Source of the DNA: an uncultured Tidjanibacter sp.
GTDB taxonomy: Bacteria; Bacteroidota; Bacteroidia; Bacteroidales; Rikenellaceae
Assembly: GCA_944326085.1 (NCBI GenBank)
Contig: CALVCL010000004.1
Location: 1-64,000, forward strand
DNA length: 64,000 nt
Direction of reading: 5' to 3'
Below the pieces are notes generated by a model. It had not been told where the DNA came from, did not search any database, and worked only from the letters and a program-made list of their open reading frames with translations. Below are positions 25,710 through 35,236 of the stretch, one piece after another; within the stretch, counting starts at the first letter, position 1, and every line of letters starts with the position of its first letter. Made by a program: the position numbers and the translations under genes.

Positions 25710-28637
25710 CTACATATGTGGAGGAGGACCACCAGGACCTGGTCTGCCGCCGGAACGGCTAATACCCACACTCGAGCCTCCGGTATTGAAGTTATCATAA
25801 TCGCTGGATGCTCTCGAAGCCTTCTTTCCGAAATTACGCAGGTTGTACACAAACTGCAAAGCGACATATCTGCCTATGGCAAGGTTGGTACTGTTCTGTA
25901 TGTACGAACTCCATACCGTACGTCGGAAACTCTTGTTCTGATTGAACAAGTCATTCACGCCAATACTTATCTCACCGAGCTGATTGCGGAAAATTTTTTT
26001 GCCAAGATATATATTGCACAGCAAATACTGTTCATGATAGTCATCAGTAATACCGTCATACTGACTGTAGGAAGCATTTGCTGTCAAAGTTATCCCTTTC
26101 CATATCACAAACTTAAGACTGGCTGATGCATAATGGTTGACGAACCTGTCCTGCAATTTGACACCGTTCATCACCGATGAAGCGATATTGTAGCTCCCAT
26201 TGTACATCAATGTGAAATCTACGTTTTCACTTATGTTACTGCTCAACTGAACGCCACCGTTAAAATAGCTTTCATTACGCACATATTTCTCTCCGTCCAT
26301 TACATTTGGAGTCTGTGCAAGCATGGCACCTATATTGAAGTTAAGATTGCTGCCGAGAAATTTTACAGGCAAGCCATATCCTATACCGCCGAACACCGAC
26401 CAACTGCTGCCCAAGTTTACATAGCGCGAATATCGCTGTCCCTGCTGCAACATATTGGACGAATTAGGTATCTGGAACGGACGGTCGGCACTGTAAGTCA
26501 CTATCGAGTCTCCTATATAATCAGCCGTATATTCTGCTCCTATCATGACTGACAATGTACGCCCGTGTTCTACATCGGAATTGATATAAAATGCGTGTAG
26601 CCTGTTAACGTATGCAGGTCTCAACGACGAATTACCACCTACGACCGTCGTATTGTTTGAGAAATCGGGCACATCCTGCAATTCTGACACTGACGGGTTG
26701 TCAGTTCTCGAACGGGCATGAATACGCAGCGTATTTTGAGGATTGATATTCACATTAGCCATTGCCGAGTACACCAGGTCATTGAACGAATAACGCACAT
26801 TCGGCGACTGCGTAATAGGATATTCGGTATTGTTCGTCAATGCCGAGTACTGATACATGAGCGTTGCGGAGAAATTAGTCTTGCCGTCAGCATATCTGTA
26901 TCCAGGTCCCACTCGCTGAGTAATGTATCCACTGTTATTGATTGTTGACAATTCTTCATCGAAATCAGGATTCATTGACGCCAAAACCGGATCCCAAAGA
27001 TACGTACGCTTGTTTGCATCGGAATACTCGTATTGTATTCGATACTCGAGATTCAACTGCGATTTTTTACTGAGCGGTTCGGTATATATAATACCACCTC
27101 CAACCTCATAACTATACGAGTTTGAATTGATACGCTGGTTTGCAAGCGAGTCTGCCTGCGCGCCATCCACATAACGCGGAAAATAATATCCCTCCTCTAT
27201 CATCTGAAGGTCGTTATCCTTGTCATAATCTCCATCGAACCTTAAGGTGAGAGTTCTTCCTGGCTTGCCTAGCTTGACACGATAAAACGCATCCAAACTG
27301 GCGCTGTATCCAGACCGTGTATTGTCATCGTTCCCTATGATACTCTGTATGGCCTCAATCAAAGCACCTTCGGTATTGTCCATATCCGTATGCGCCCAGT
27401 CAGTACTCGAATAGCTCTGATAACGAAATCTTGGACGCAACATAAGGTTTTGATTTTCGTTTATGTCGTAGTCTATCTTAGCATCGAAACGATGGTTATA
27501 ATTCTCGGACAACGAATGGCCCGTTTCATAGTTGTACTGGTTAGGATCCTGCCAAATCTCATTAGTGTATTCATTGCGTGTCTTGCTGTGGTTGAAAAAG
27601 TAGCTTGCCGTAACATCCACATTGTCACGCTTGCCCCATGTATCTATATAGTTAATACCGACTGCCTGTACCGTAGAGATACCGTCCTGCGGTCTGACCA
27701 GAAAACCGCCTACTCCACGACCGCCACCACCGGCCATCATACCGCCGCTCGATGACCTGCCTCCTGCATTAACCACGCCGAGAATATCTTCGAACGAAAA
27801 ATTCTGCTGATTGATATTGTTGAACAGACCAATAATTGATATTCTGCTGTCACCTTCAAAGATATTGACATTACCGCCGGCAGTATAATAATCCGGATAA
27901 CCATATGCAGCATACAGTTTACCGAATTGTCCGCGACGTTTCCCTTCAGAGGTGGTAATATTGATTGCCTTATATCCTTCACCGTCATCCAAACCGGTGA
28001 ATTCGGCCTGGTCGCTCAACTTGTTGAATACCTCAACACTCTCCACCACATCAGCCGGAAGATTTTTTATCGCCGTACTTACATCGTCGCCGAAGAACTC
28101 TTTACCATCCACGAATACTTTCTGTATCGTTTCACCCTGTGCCTGCACGGAACCATCTGCTGCAATCATTATACCCGGCATCTTGGCAATCAGGCTTTCT
28201 GTATCGGCATCTGCCGCCACCTTGAATGCCGTGGCATTGTACACCACAGTATCACCCTTCTGCGATGTACGCATGGCCGGCACCTCAAGTACTACAGCCT
28301 CTATCTGGTTATCGTCCATCTTCATATCTATGGTACCCAAATCCACCACCGGAGACGCTACGGATATTTCCTTCTCGACAGTAGCATAACCAAGAAAAGA
28401 AATCATCACCCTATACTCGCCGTAAGGGACCGATTGCACTGTAAACCTGCCGTCTACATCCGTCATGGTACTCTTAGATGCAGAGCCATTTTTGGGTGCC
28501 AGTTCAACAACTGCACCAATCAACCACTCGTCATTGGAACGGTCAATTACTCTGCCCGCAACACGTCCGGGCGATGCGGCATAAGAACTGGCCGCAAGCC
28601 ATATTGAACAAACCAGCAAAAACAAAAATCTTTTCAT
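25710..28637 (-). CDS. Large outer-membrane beta-barrel protein, TonB-receptor-like
   Basis: The 975-residue protein has a signal peptide (cleavage near residue 20), then a carboxypeptidase-regulatory-like beta sandwich (about 24-110: GRVAGRVIDRSN...TDVDGRFTVQSVPYGEYRV). A plug-like domain follows with the family-typical VFVDGKEFFGDD and VEVFNKLSDQAEFTG segments, then a long barrel. This is the Bacteroidetes outer-membrane beta-barrel family related to SusC-type receptors, but without a SusD partner nearby. A Gly/Ser/Arg-rich loop lies around 290-315 and the C-terminus is Gly/Pro-rich (GGRPGPGGPPPHM), not the usual terminal aromatic strand. It lies 44 nt after the LytTR regulator gene and is probably its target or sensory partner. 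Ligand unknown. Confidence 0.87.
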   Translation of the reverse strand: MKRFLFLLVCSIWLAASSYAASPGRVAGRVIDRSNDEWLIGAVVELAPKNGSASKSTMTDVDGRFTVQSVPYGEYRVMISFLGYATVEKEISVASPVVDLGTIDMKMDDNQIEAVVLEVPAMRTSQKGDTVVYNATAFKVAADADTESLIAKMPGIMIAADGSVQAQGETIQKVFVDGKEFFGDDVSTAIKNLPADVVESVEVFNKLSDQAEFTGLDDGEGYKAINITTSEGKRRGQFGKLYAAYGYPDYYTAGGNVNIFEGDSRISIIGLFNNINQQNFSFEDILGVVNAGGRSSSGGMMAGGGGRGVGGFLVRPQDGISTVQAVGINYIDTWGKRDNVDVTASYFFNHSKTRNEYTNEIWQDPNQYNYETGHSLSENYNHRFDAKIDYDINENQNLMLRPRFRYQSYSSTDWAHTDMDNTEGALIEAIQSIIGNDDNTRSGYSASLDAFYRVKLGKPGRTLTLRFDGDYDKDNDLQMIEEGYYFPRYVDGAQADSLANQRINSNSYSYEVGGGIIYTEPLSKKSQLNLEYRIQYEYSDANKRTYLWDPVLASMNPDFDEELSTINNSGYITQRVGPGYRYADGKTNFSATLMYQYSALTNNTEYPITQSPNVRYSFNDLVYSAMANVNINPQNTLRIHARSRTDNPSVSELQDVPDFSNNTTVVGGNSSLRPAYVNRLHAFYINSDVEHGRTLSVMIGAEYTADYIGDSIVTYSADRPFQIPNSSNMLQQGQRYSRYVNLGSSWSVFGGIGYGLPVKFLGSNLNFNIGAMLAQTPNVMDGEKYVRNESYFNGGVQLSSNISENVDFTLMYNGSYNIASSVMNGVKLQDRFVNHYASASLKFVIWKGITLTANASYSQYDGITDDYHEQYLLCNIYLGKKIFRNQLGEISIGVNDLFNQNKSFRRTVWSSYIQNSTNLAIGRYVALQFVYNLRNFGKKASRASSDYDNFNTGGSSVGISRSGGRPGPGGPPPHM

Positions 28638-28681
28638 CCGTATAATTTGTATTTATCAATCACAACCTTTACATGCAGTCG

Positions 28682-29437
28682 TCAATCCATGCCGGAAATC
28701 CACCTTTTAAATTCCGGGACCTTGGCTTTGCTGACCACTATTTTTTCAGGAACAGCGACAGTCAGATTTACCGACAGTCTGCTCCCGAACCATACGGAAA
28801 TATCTTCAACCGCATCACGGGAAATTATGAACTGACGGTTGGCCCGAAAAAAGTCACCAGTCGGCAACTGCGCCATGATATGGTCAAGTGTCTTGTCGAA
28901 AGGCAGCACCTCGCCATTCAATGTTCCTATCTCCACTTTCTCGTTGCTCGAATATATATACGCTATATCTTGCACGCGCAGTGGTTTTATACGGTCCTTG
29001 ACGTATACCAGCACAGCCTGAGCACCGCGCTGTAACCGTGCCATCTCATCAACGCGCCTTGCATAGTCCGCCGCACTCGTACCTGTCAGATGCACAAGCT
29101 TGTCGACAGCACGCTGCAAATCTCCTTCCTTTATTGGCTTGAGCAAATAATCTATGCTGTTAACACGAAAAGCCTCCAATGCGTATTGGTCATATGCGGT
29201 AGTAAACACAACAGGACAATGTACCTCCGCTTTGTCAAATATGGAGAATGCCGAACCGTCGGCAAGATGTATATCCATAAACACCAAGTCGGGAGCTTCA
29301 TTACTTTTGAACCACTCCACCGTATCAGTCACACTTTCAAGCTGTGCCACTACTTCCATATACGGAAACAGCCGCTTCAGCATAGACACGAGGTTAACCG
29401 CAGCAGCTGTTTCATCCTCAACGACAAGCACTCTCAT
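28682..29437 (-). CDS. LytTR-family response regulator
   Basis: The 251-residue protein has an N-terminal receiver domain with acidic pocket E8/D9, phospho-acceptor D55 in FMDIHLADG and the conserved Lys in LLKP. It has a C-terminal LytTR DNA-binding domain (about 145-245: DIAYIYSSNEKVEI ... FFRANRQFIIS). Such regulators usually bind paired imperfect direct repeats near promoters. A GTG one codon upstream is also possible. The kinase gene precedes it by 17 nt and the large outer-membrane protein gene follows by 44 nt, so the three likely form one unit. Confidence 0.94.
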   Translation of the reverse strand: MRVLVVEDETAAAVNLVSMLKRLFPYMEVVAQLESVTDTVEWFKSNEAPDLVFMDIHLADGSAFSIFDKAEVHCPVVFTTAYDQYALEAFRVNSIDYLLKPIKEGDLQRAVDKLVHLTGTSAADYARRVDEMARLQRGAQAVLVYVKDRIKPLRVQDIAYIYSSNEKVEIGTLNGEVLPFDKTLDHIMAQLPTGDFFRANRQFIISRDAVEDISVWFGSRLSVNLTVAVPEKIVVSKAKVPEFKRWISGMD

Positions 29438-29454
29438 CACTCATTTTTTTAAAA

Positions 29455-30507
29455 TCATGCGGCAGCAAGCGGCAAACGGACAGTAAATGTCTTGCCGTCA
29501 TTGATTACCTCAATATCCTTATCGGTAAGCAGTCTGTAACGACTCGCTATGTTTTTCAATCCTATTCCAGTGCCCTTTTCCATGTCATCTATCTTCGGCT
29601 GCAACATGTTGCTTACCCAAAGACAGTCGTTCTCCACATAAATTTTAACCACAAGCGGATGTACACGTGTAATGGCATTGTGTTTAACGGCATTCTCCAC
29701 CAACGGTTGAAGCGTAAGCGACGGCAGTTTCATTCCCATATATTCGGCCGGTATGTCAGTCTCTATGGACAGTTTGCCTGCATACCTCAACTCCAGCAAA
29801 TAGCTGTATGCATCAAGAAAATCAATCTCATCACGCAGTGTCACCATACTGCTGTGACCTGATCGAATAATATACCGGAACGTATCAGACAGACGGTCGA
29901 TATATACAAGAGCTGTTTCGTTCTTGTTTTCACGCACCAGCATTGCAAGCGAATTGAGCGAGTTGAAGAAAAAGTGCGGATTCATCTGGCTCATCAGCAC
30001 ATCGTATTTCGATCTCAGGTTTTCTGTCTTCAGTTTTTCATTTTCAACGCTAATCTTGTGCCCCTGTCTTATAAGTTCGTATATTTTGCCATAAAGGGTC
30101 ACAACTACCAGCGTAAAGGAGCATTTGAGCAGTATCATCGGATTAAGGACACGCCTGCCTAAAAACAGCATCTTGACATCACCGTAACGTGTCATGTATG
30201 GTGCCACGAAATACAGTGCCACCGATATAACCACGGCAATAAGCAAACGTTTCCAAAAAACGTACGTGCCACTATCCGACATATTGTATGTAAAGACCGT
30301 AAGAAGTATGAATGCCGATACGGCATAATAAACTACCTCCATTACCACAAACAGACCGTCACCTTCGGGACCGACATGCGGACGCACCTGCGTGGTGCTG
30401 TGCATTATCATGAAAATGAAATAGGAAAAATTGACAACCAAGCTTACCAATACGGCGATAAGCACATTCACCAATACTCCCCCTGCAGGTATTTTATTCT
30501 TCAACAT
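29455..30507 (-). CDS. LytS/YehU-type sensor histidine kinase
   Basis: The 350-residue protein has about four membrane helices in its first 150 residues. A coiled linker (KISVENEKLKTENLRSKYD) follows, then the His_kinase domain with the phospho-acceptor His in SQMNPHFFFNSLNSL near residue 178. The ATPase part has LQPLVENAVKH (N-box) and the G-box GTGIGLKN. The extracytoplasmic loops are short, so it probably senses something in or at the inner membrane. Partner: the LytTR regulator 17 nt downstream. Confidence 0.94.
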   Translation of the reverse strand: MLKNKIPAGGVLVNVLIAVLVSLVVNFSYFIFMIMHSTTQVRPHVGPEGDGLFVVMEVVYYAVSAFILLTVFTYNMSDSGTYVFWKRLLIAVVISVALYFVAPYMTRYGDVKMLFLGRRVLNPMILLKCSFTLVVVTLYGKIYELIRQGHKISVENEKLKTENLRSKYDVLMSQMNPHFFFNSLNSLAMLVRENKNETALVYIDRLSDTFRYIIRSGHSSMVTLRDEIDFLDAYSYLLELRYAGKLSIETDIPAEYMGMKLPSLTLQPLVENAVKHNAITRVHPLVVKIYVENDCLWVSNMLQPKIDDMEKGTGIGLKNIASRYRLLTDKDIEVINDGKTFTVRLPLAAA

Positions 30508-30545
30508 ATACTATCGGCAAGTCCGTTTACTTATATAGGGCATTA

Positions 30546-30553
30546 CAAATATA
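30546..30553 (-). promoter_or_regulatory. -7 box of the LytS-LytR operon
   Basis: TATATTTG on the minus strand, 38 bp before the kinase start codon; no clear -33 element at the usual distance. Confidence 0.5.
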
Positions 30554-30662
30554 AGAGCCCATACGCGACACGCACCCCATTGCAAGGCGAAACGGCCAAA
30601 CACGCGGTTGAACAGCAAATACAGGCATTACGAGCACCGCATATCAATGCTGTCCAAAAGCA

Positions 30663-31196
30663 TTACTGCCCGTCATTGTACCACGATGCATACATCATGT
30701 AATCATTGGCCGTACGCTTTATGATTTCCTCCTTCTGTTCCGGCGTTACTTCCTTTACCCTTTTGGCTGGTACACCGGCATACACGCCGCCAGCTTCCAG
30801 ACGGCTGCCTGAAAGTACCAATGCATTGGCTGCCACTATGCAGCCGCTCTCGACCACGGCATTATCGAGTATTGTCGCCCCCATACCTATCAGGCAACCG
30901 TCCTCTATCACACCGCCGTGTATAATCGCATTATGGCCGACAGACACATCGTCGCCTATCTTAACCTGCGATGGATGTTTTGCTCCATCGTAAATTGTAT
31001 GCAGCACCACTCCGTCCTGAATGTTGGTACGGTCACCTATAGTAATGCTGTTTACATCACCACGCAATACGGCTCCATACCAAATACTGCAATCACGTCC
31101 TATGGTAACATCACCCAGCAATACGGCCGTTTCGGCAAGGAATGTTCCCTCGCCTACTTTTGGGGTATGCCCCCTTACTTCCTTTATCAATGCCAT
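30663..31196 (-). CDS. Gamma-class carbonic anhydrase-family protein
   Basis: The 177-residue protein is a left-handed beta-helix of hexapeptide repeats (VLLGDVTIGRDCSIWYGAVLRGDV and onward) closed by a C-terminal helix. The zinc-binding histidines are present: one in VVLHTIYD and two in VSVGHNAIIHG. Many such proteins (YrdA/PaaY type) have weak or no carbonic anhydrase activity or act as thioesterases, so the reaction is not certain. Twelve nt separate it from mazG upstream, implying co-transcription. Confidence 0.92.
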   Translation of the reverse strand: MALIKEVRGHTPKVGEGTFLAETAVLLGDVTIGRDCSIWYGAVLRGDVNSITIGDRTNIQDGVVLHTIYDGAKHPSQVKIGDDVSVGHNAIIHGGVIEDGCLIGMGATILDNAVVESGCIVAANALVLSGSRLEAGGVYAGVPAKRVKEVTPEQKEEIIKRTANDYMMYASWYNDGQ

Positions 31197-31208
31197 AACT
31201 TCGTCTGT

Positions 31209-32003
31209 TTACAATCCCTGCTTTTTAGCCTCCTGCCAGTAACTTTCCATTTCGTCGAGCGGCATTTTCGTCAACTCCTCTGCCTTTTCGTCAGCCTTTT
31301 TCTCTATATATTCGAAGCGACGGATAAATTTTTTATTGCTTCTTTCAAGGGCATTCTCCGGATCTATACCGTACAATCGTGCCATATTTACAATTGCAAA
31401 CAACAGGTCGCCAAGTTCCTCCTCCATACGATTATGGTTCATAGCACCTATTTCACGCTGCAGTTCAGCCGTCTCCTCCTGTATCTTACACCACACATCT
31501 TCACGCTTTTCCCAGTCGAAACCTGTGGCGGCAGCCTTCTGACCTATACGGAACGCCTTAACCATTGCAGGCAGACTACGCGGCACACCCGACAACACAC
31601 CTTTACGCGCCTTACGGTCCTTTTTGCGCTTTTCGGCAAGTTTAAGCTCTTCCCAGTTGTGTATCACCTCACCTGCCGTATCGGCCTCGACCGTACCATA
31701 AACATGCGGATGGCGATAAATCAGTTTGTCGCACAAGGCATTGGCCACATCGCCTATATCGAAACGCCCCTGTTCCGCGGCCATACGAGAATAGAATACT
31801 ATATGCAGCAGCAGATCACCGAGTTCTTCCCGAATTCCATCCATGTCACCATCAGTAATGGCATCCGTAAGTTCAAATGTTTCCTCGATAGTATTGTTGC
31901 GCAGCGACTCGAAAGTCTGTTCCCTGTCCCACGGACACTTCTCACGCAACGTATCCATAACCTCCAACAAACGGCCTATTGCCTCCAGCTGTTTTTCGTA
32001 CAT
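31209..32003 (-). CDS. mazG: Nucleoside triphosphate pyrophosphohydrolase MazG
   Basis: The 264-residue protein has two tandem MazG domains. The first carries CPWDREQTFESL, then EETFELTDAI and EELGDLLLHIVFYS; the second has EETAELQREI and EELGDLLFAIVNMAR. The ExxE and ExxD metal ligands are complete in both. It converts NTPs and dNTPs to monophosphates, cleaning the pool and lowering the (p)ppGpp response. Length matches the E. coli protein. First gene of a two-gene operon with the carbonic anhydrase-like gene. Confidence 0.96.
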   Translation of the reverse strand: MYEKQLEAIGRLLEVMDTLREKCPWDREQTFESLRNNTIEETFELTDAITDGDMDGIREELGDLLLHIVFYSRMAAEQGRFDIGDVANALCDKLIYRHPHVYGTVEADTAGEVIHNWEELKLAEKRKKDRKARKGVLSGVPRSLPAMVKAFRIGQKAAATGFDWEKREDVWCKIQEETAELQREIGAMNHNRMEEELGDLLFAIVNMARLYGIDPENALERSNKKFIRRFEYIEKKADEKAEELTKMPLDEMESYWQEAKKQGL

Positions 32004-32072
32004 AACAAATCCGTTTTAGATATTATACCACTCCGCCTCCGCGGGCATATAAATTTGGTAAAAATACAAAAA

Positions 32073-32100
32073 ATGCCGGAAAGATTTCTCTTTCCGGCAT
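32073..32100 (-). terminator. Intrinsic terminator of hppA
   Basis: Perfect 12-bp arms (ATGCCGGAAAGA/TCTTTCCGGCAT) with a 4-nt loop; on the minus strand a T-run follows immediately. It lies just past the hppA stop codon. Confidence 0.9.
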
Positions 32101-32120
32101 ATGACAAAAGACTCAACATT

Positions 32121-34337
32121 CTAAAACAGACTGTATGCAACAGTCAGTCCGGCCATTACTATAGAGACCATGCTCATCAACTTGATAAGTATGTTGAGTG
32201 ACGGGCCCGATGTATCCTTGAAAGGATCACCTACAGTATCGCCCACAACAGTAGCTTTATGGGCTTCCGAACCTTTACCGCCCATATTACCTTCCTCTAC
32301 ATACTTTTTGGCATTGTCCCATGCACCTCCTGAATTGGCCATGAATATGGCCAACACGAAACCTGCTCCGAGGGCACCGACCAGCAAGCCTATAACACCT
32401 GCTACACCAAATATCAACCCCATAAGTATCGGGACGACTATCGCCAGCAACGAAGGGAATACCATTTCCCTTTGCGCTCCCTTAGTCGATATGGCTACAC
32501 AGCGCGCATAATCAGGTGTGGCATCACCTGTGAGTATGCCTTTGATTTCACGGAACTGACGCCGTACCTCATTCACCATGCTTTGTGCCGCACGCCCCAC
32601 TGCATTCATTGTAAGACCACAGAAGAGGAATGCCATCATCGCACCGACAAATACGCCGACAAGTACCTGCGGGTTCATCATGTTGACCTGGAAATAGTCC
32701 ATGAAATCTGGTATCGTTGCATCAGCAATCCTCACCACTTCACCGTTGGAAAGTTCGAAAGTCTCACGGCCAAGATGACCGAAACCTATCCTTATTTCCT
32801 CTATGTATGATGCCAACAGTGCCAATGCAGTTAACGCGGCCGAACCTATCGCGAACCCCTTGCCTGTTGCCGCCGTAGTGTTGCCCAGCGCATCGAGTGC
32901 ATCGGTACGTTTACGCACCTCATTGCCTAAACCCGACATTTGCGCATTACCGCCAGCATTATCGGCAATCGGACCATAGGCATCGGTTGCAAGCGTTATG
33001 CCCAATGTCGACAGCATTCCGACTGCAGCTATGGCTATACCATACAGGCCAATCTGAAGATTGCCGCCGGTCAGCATATTAGCCACGTCGAAACGTATGG
33101 CACACAAATACGACAATACTATTGCCACACAGATTGTCACCACAGGTATTGCAGTAGATATCATACCCATGCCTATACCCGATATTATGACAGTAGCCGG
33201 TCCTGTTTCTGAACTTGCAGCAATCTTGCGTGTAGGCTTGTAGGAGTGCGAGGTATAATACTCTGTGGTCTGTCCTATTACGACACCAGCCAGCAAACCT
33301 ACAACTACCGCCCCTGCTATCCATGCCCAGTTCGGCATGTGGAGCAGATAAAGTATGGCAAACGAAGCCACGGCAATGAGCACCGCACTGAGGTTGACAC
33401 CGAACCCCAACGAGCGGAGCAGTTGTTTCATGGTCGCCCCCTCACGGGTCCTAATTGTAAAAATGCCTATTACGGAAAGTATGATACCGACCGCCGCTAT
33501 GAGCATCGGAGCGAGTACGGCCTGTACCTGTACCTCCGGGTTCATGACAAAGGCGGCCGAACCGAGCGCGGCAGTAGCAAGTATGGAGCCGCAGTAGCTT
33601 TCATACAAGTCGGCCCCCATACCGGCCACATCACCTACATTATCGCCAACGTTGTCGGCTATTGTCGCAGGATTGCGCGGGTCATCTTCCGGTATCCCAG
33701 CCTCCACCTTACCGACGAGATCTGCACCGACATCGGCAGCCTTGGTATATATACCGCCGCCAACACGTGCAAATAGTGCCTGTGTCGAAGCGCCCATACC
33801 AAAGGTCAACATTGTGGTTGTCATAACCACAAGTTTCTGCGAACCTTCAACATCTACGAAATAGTCGAGTACCACATACCATAACGACACATCAAGAAGA
33901 CCGAGGCCCACTACCACAAGTCCCATAACAGCACCACTGCGGAATGCAACCTGAAGGCCGCGGTTAAGTGACTGTCCGGCTGCATGTGCAGTACGCGACG
34001 ACGCATATGTAGCCGTATTCATTCCTATGTAGCCTGCTAATCCGGAGAAGAAACCTCCTGTCAGGAATGCAAACGGCACCCACTCATTCTGCACGCCAAG
34101 TCCGAATGCAAGCCATGCAAAGAACAATGCCAGCACTATAAAGACAAGCACAACAATCTTATACTGCTGCCGCAAATACGCCATGGCACCTTCGCGCACA
34201 TACCTTGCTATCTCCTTCATTCGAGGAGTTCCTTCATCCTGCCGTTTCATCTGCCTGAAGAAATACCAGGCATACAACAGCGCAATAATGGCAGATGCCG
34301 GTATCAACCAAAAAATTGCCGGTGTACTGTTCCCCAT
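32121..34337 (-). CDS. hppA: Membrane-bound ion-pumping pyrophosphatase
   Basis: The 738-residue protein has about 16 membrane helices and the pyrophosphate-binding signature GGGIYTKAADVGADLVGKVE with DDPRNPATIADNVGDNVGD. The GNTTAATGKGFAIGSA segment has Ala where K+-independent enzymes have Lys, marking the K+-dependent class. That class includes Na+-pumping and Na+/H+ co-pumping enzymes, the latter known from Bacteroides, so sodium transport is likely. It saves energy from biosynthetic pyrophosphate by building an ion gradient. It is a single-gene unit with its own terminator. Confidence 0.96.
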   Translation of the reverse strand: MGNSTPAIFWLIPASAIIALLYAWYFFRQMKRQDEGTPRMKEIARYVREGAMAYLRQQYKIVVLVFIVLALFFAWLAFGLGVQNEWVPFAFLTGGFFSGLAGYIGMNTATYASSRTAHAAGQSLNRGLQVAFRSGAVMGLVVVGLGLLDVSLWYVVLDYFVDVEGSQKLVVMTTTMLTFGMGASTQALFARVGGGIYTKAADVGADLVGKVEAGIPEDDPRNPATIADNVGDNVGDVAGMGADLYESYCGSILATAALGSAAFVMNPEVQVQAVLAPMLIAAVGIILSVIGIFTIRTREGATMKQLLRSLGFGVNLSAVLIAVASFAILYLLHMPNWAWIAGAVVVGLLAGVVIGQTTEYYTSHSYKPTRKIAASSETGPATVIISGIGMGMISTAIPVVTICVAIVLSYLCAIRFDVANMLTGGNLQIGLYGIAIAAVGMLSTLGITLATDAYGPIADNAGGNAQMSGLGNEVRKRTDALDALGNTTAATGKGFAIGSAALTALALLASYIEEIRIGFGHLGRETFELSNGEVVRIADATIPDFMDYFQVNMMNPQVLVGVFVGAMMAFLFCGLTMNAVGRAAQSMVNEVRRQFREIKGILTGDATPDYARCVAISTKGAQREMVFPSLLAIVVPILMGLIFGVAGVIGLLVGALGAGFVLAIFMANSGGAWDNAKKYVEEGNMGGKGSEAHKATVVGDTVGDPFKDTSGPSLNILIKLMSMVSIVMAGLTVAYSLF

Positions 34338-34632
34338 AAATACGTTAATTTAATTGTTATACATTTTATCTTACGACTGCCACAGTCGTAACACTTTACC
34401 GTTTCCATTCGAGCCACTTGTCCACGTCTGTCAGATTGACTTAAAACTGGCAGTTTTGCGAGTTTAGCACTTAATAATCAAAACAGCGACTCATCATAAA
34501 TTCCCATACGATTATTTTCCCTAATTTTGGCATCACGACAATAATGTTCTGCTCATAAGGCGGGAACAAATTTAACATTTTCACAAAAACGACCAAGGAG
34601 CATAAGCAATTTTGGCCACACATAAAGCGCCG
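34338..34632. promoter_or_regulatory. Divergent intergenic region hppA / SpoU methyltransferase
   Basis: This 295-nt gap contains a 9-bp inverted repeat (34371-34379/34383-34391, TTACGACTG/CAGTCGTAA) close to the hppA start. It also has a 7-bp dyad AAAACTG-G-CAGTTTT (34443-34457) and TAATTTTG at 34522-34529 on the plus strand, a candidate -7 box for the methyltransferase gene. No gene was seen. The first dyad is placed to act as an operator or leader hairpin of hppA. Confidence 0.4.
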
Positions 34633-35172
34633 ATGAAGAAAACGACAAATGAAGAACTGCACCGCCCCAGTGCGGAAGAGTTTGCACGGATGGATAAAAT
34701 GCCTGTAACGGTAGTACTCGACAATGTAAGAAGCATGAATAATGTAGGCTCATTCTTCAGAACATGCGATGCCTTTGCCGTAGAACGTCTGTTGCTTTGT
34801 GGTATCACAGGCACCCCGCCGGCACGCGAAATACACAAGACAGCTCTGGGAGCCGAGAACACAGTCGCATGGCAACATGTTCCAAATACTCTCGATGCCA
34901 TCCGCTCGCTTCACGACGAAGGCTATGAAGTACTCGCCGTTGAACAGGCCGAAGGCGCCACAATGCTGAACAATTTCACCATACAGTCCGACAAACGCTA
35001 CGCCCTTATATTCGGCAATGAGGTAGACGGAGTTTCGCAGGATGTATGCGATGCATGCAACGGCGCAATAGAAATACCGCAGGCCGGTACCAAACATTCA
35101 CTCAATGTGGCAGTATCAGGGGGAGCCGTGCTTTGGCAAATATTCGCCACCTATCTGAACAATGCACGATAA
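34633..35172 (+). CDS. SpoU/TrmH-family RNA 2'-O-methyltransferase
   Basis: The 179-residue protein (MKKTTNEELHR start; an upstream TTG is less typical) is a SPOUT methyltransferase. The three motifs are visible: LDNVRSMNNVGSFFRTCDAF, LIFGNEVDGVSQ, and IPQAGTKHSLNVAVSGGAVLW with its trefoil-knot turn. There is no N-terminal RNA-binding extension, so it resembles the short TrmH/TrmL-like group. The RNA target (tRNA or rRNA) cannot be told from sequence. Confidence 0.92.
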   Translation: MKKTTNEELHRPSAEEFARMDKMPVTVVLDNVRSMNNVGSFFRTCDAFAVERLLLCGITGTPPAREIHKTALGAENTVAWQHVPNTLDAIRSLHDEGYEVLAVEQAEGATMLNNFTIQSDKRYALIFGNEVDGVSQDVCDACNGAIEIPQAGTKHSLNVAVSGGAVLWQIFATYLNNAR

Positions 35173-35174
35173 CA

Positions 35175-35230
35175 TTCCAATATGAAAACAGCCCGTCAAT
35201 ACATATTGACGGGCTGTTTTCATATTGGAA
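35175..35230. terminator. Long perfect bidirectional terminator
   Basis: Arms of 27 bp pair without mismatch around a 2-nt loop. The G+C-rich core GACGGGCTGT is followed by TTTT on both strands. It separates the SpoU methyltransferase gene from adk, which converge. Confidence 0.92.
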
Positions 35231-35236
35231 ATTCAC

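Noticed and set aside
30918..32201. Open frame of 427 codons on the plus strand opposite the carbonic anhydrase-like and mazG genes
   Set aside because: Both minus-strand genes have full motif sets; the plus-strand product has no recognisable domain and spans three unrelated genes.
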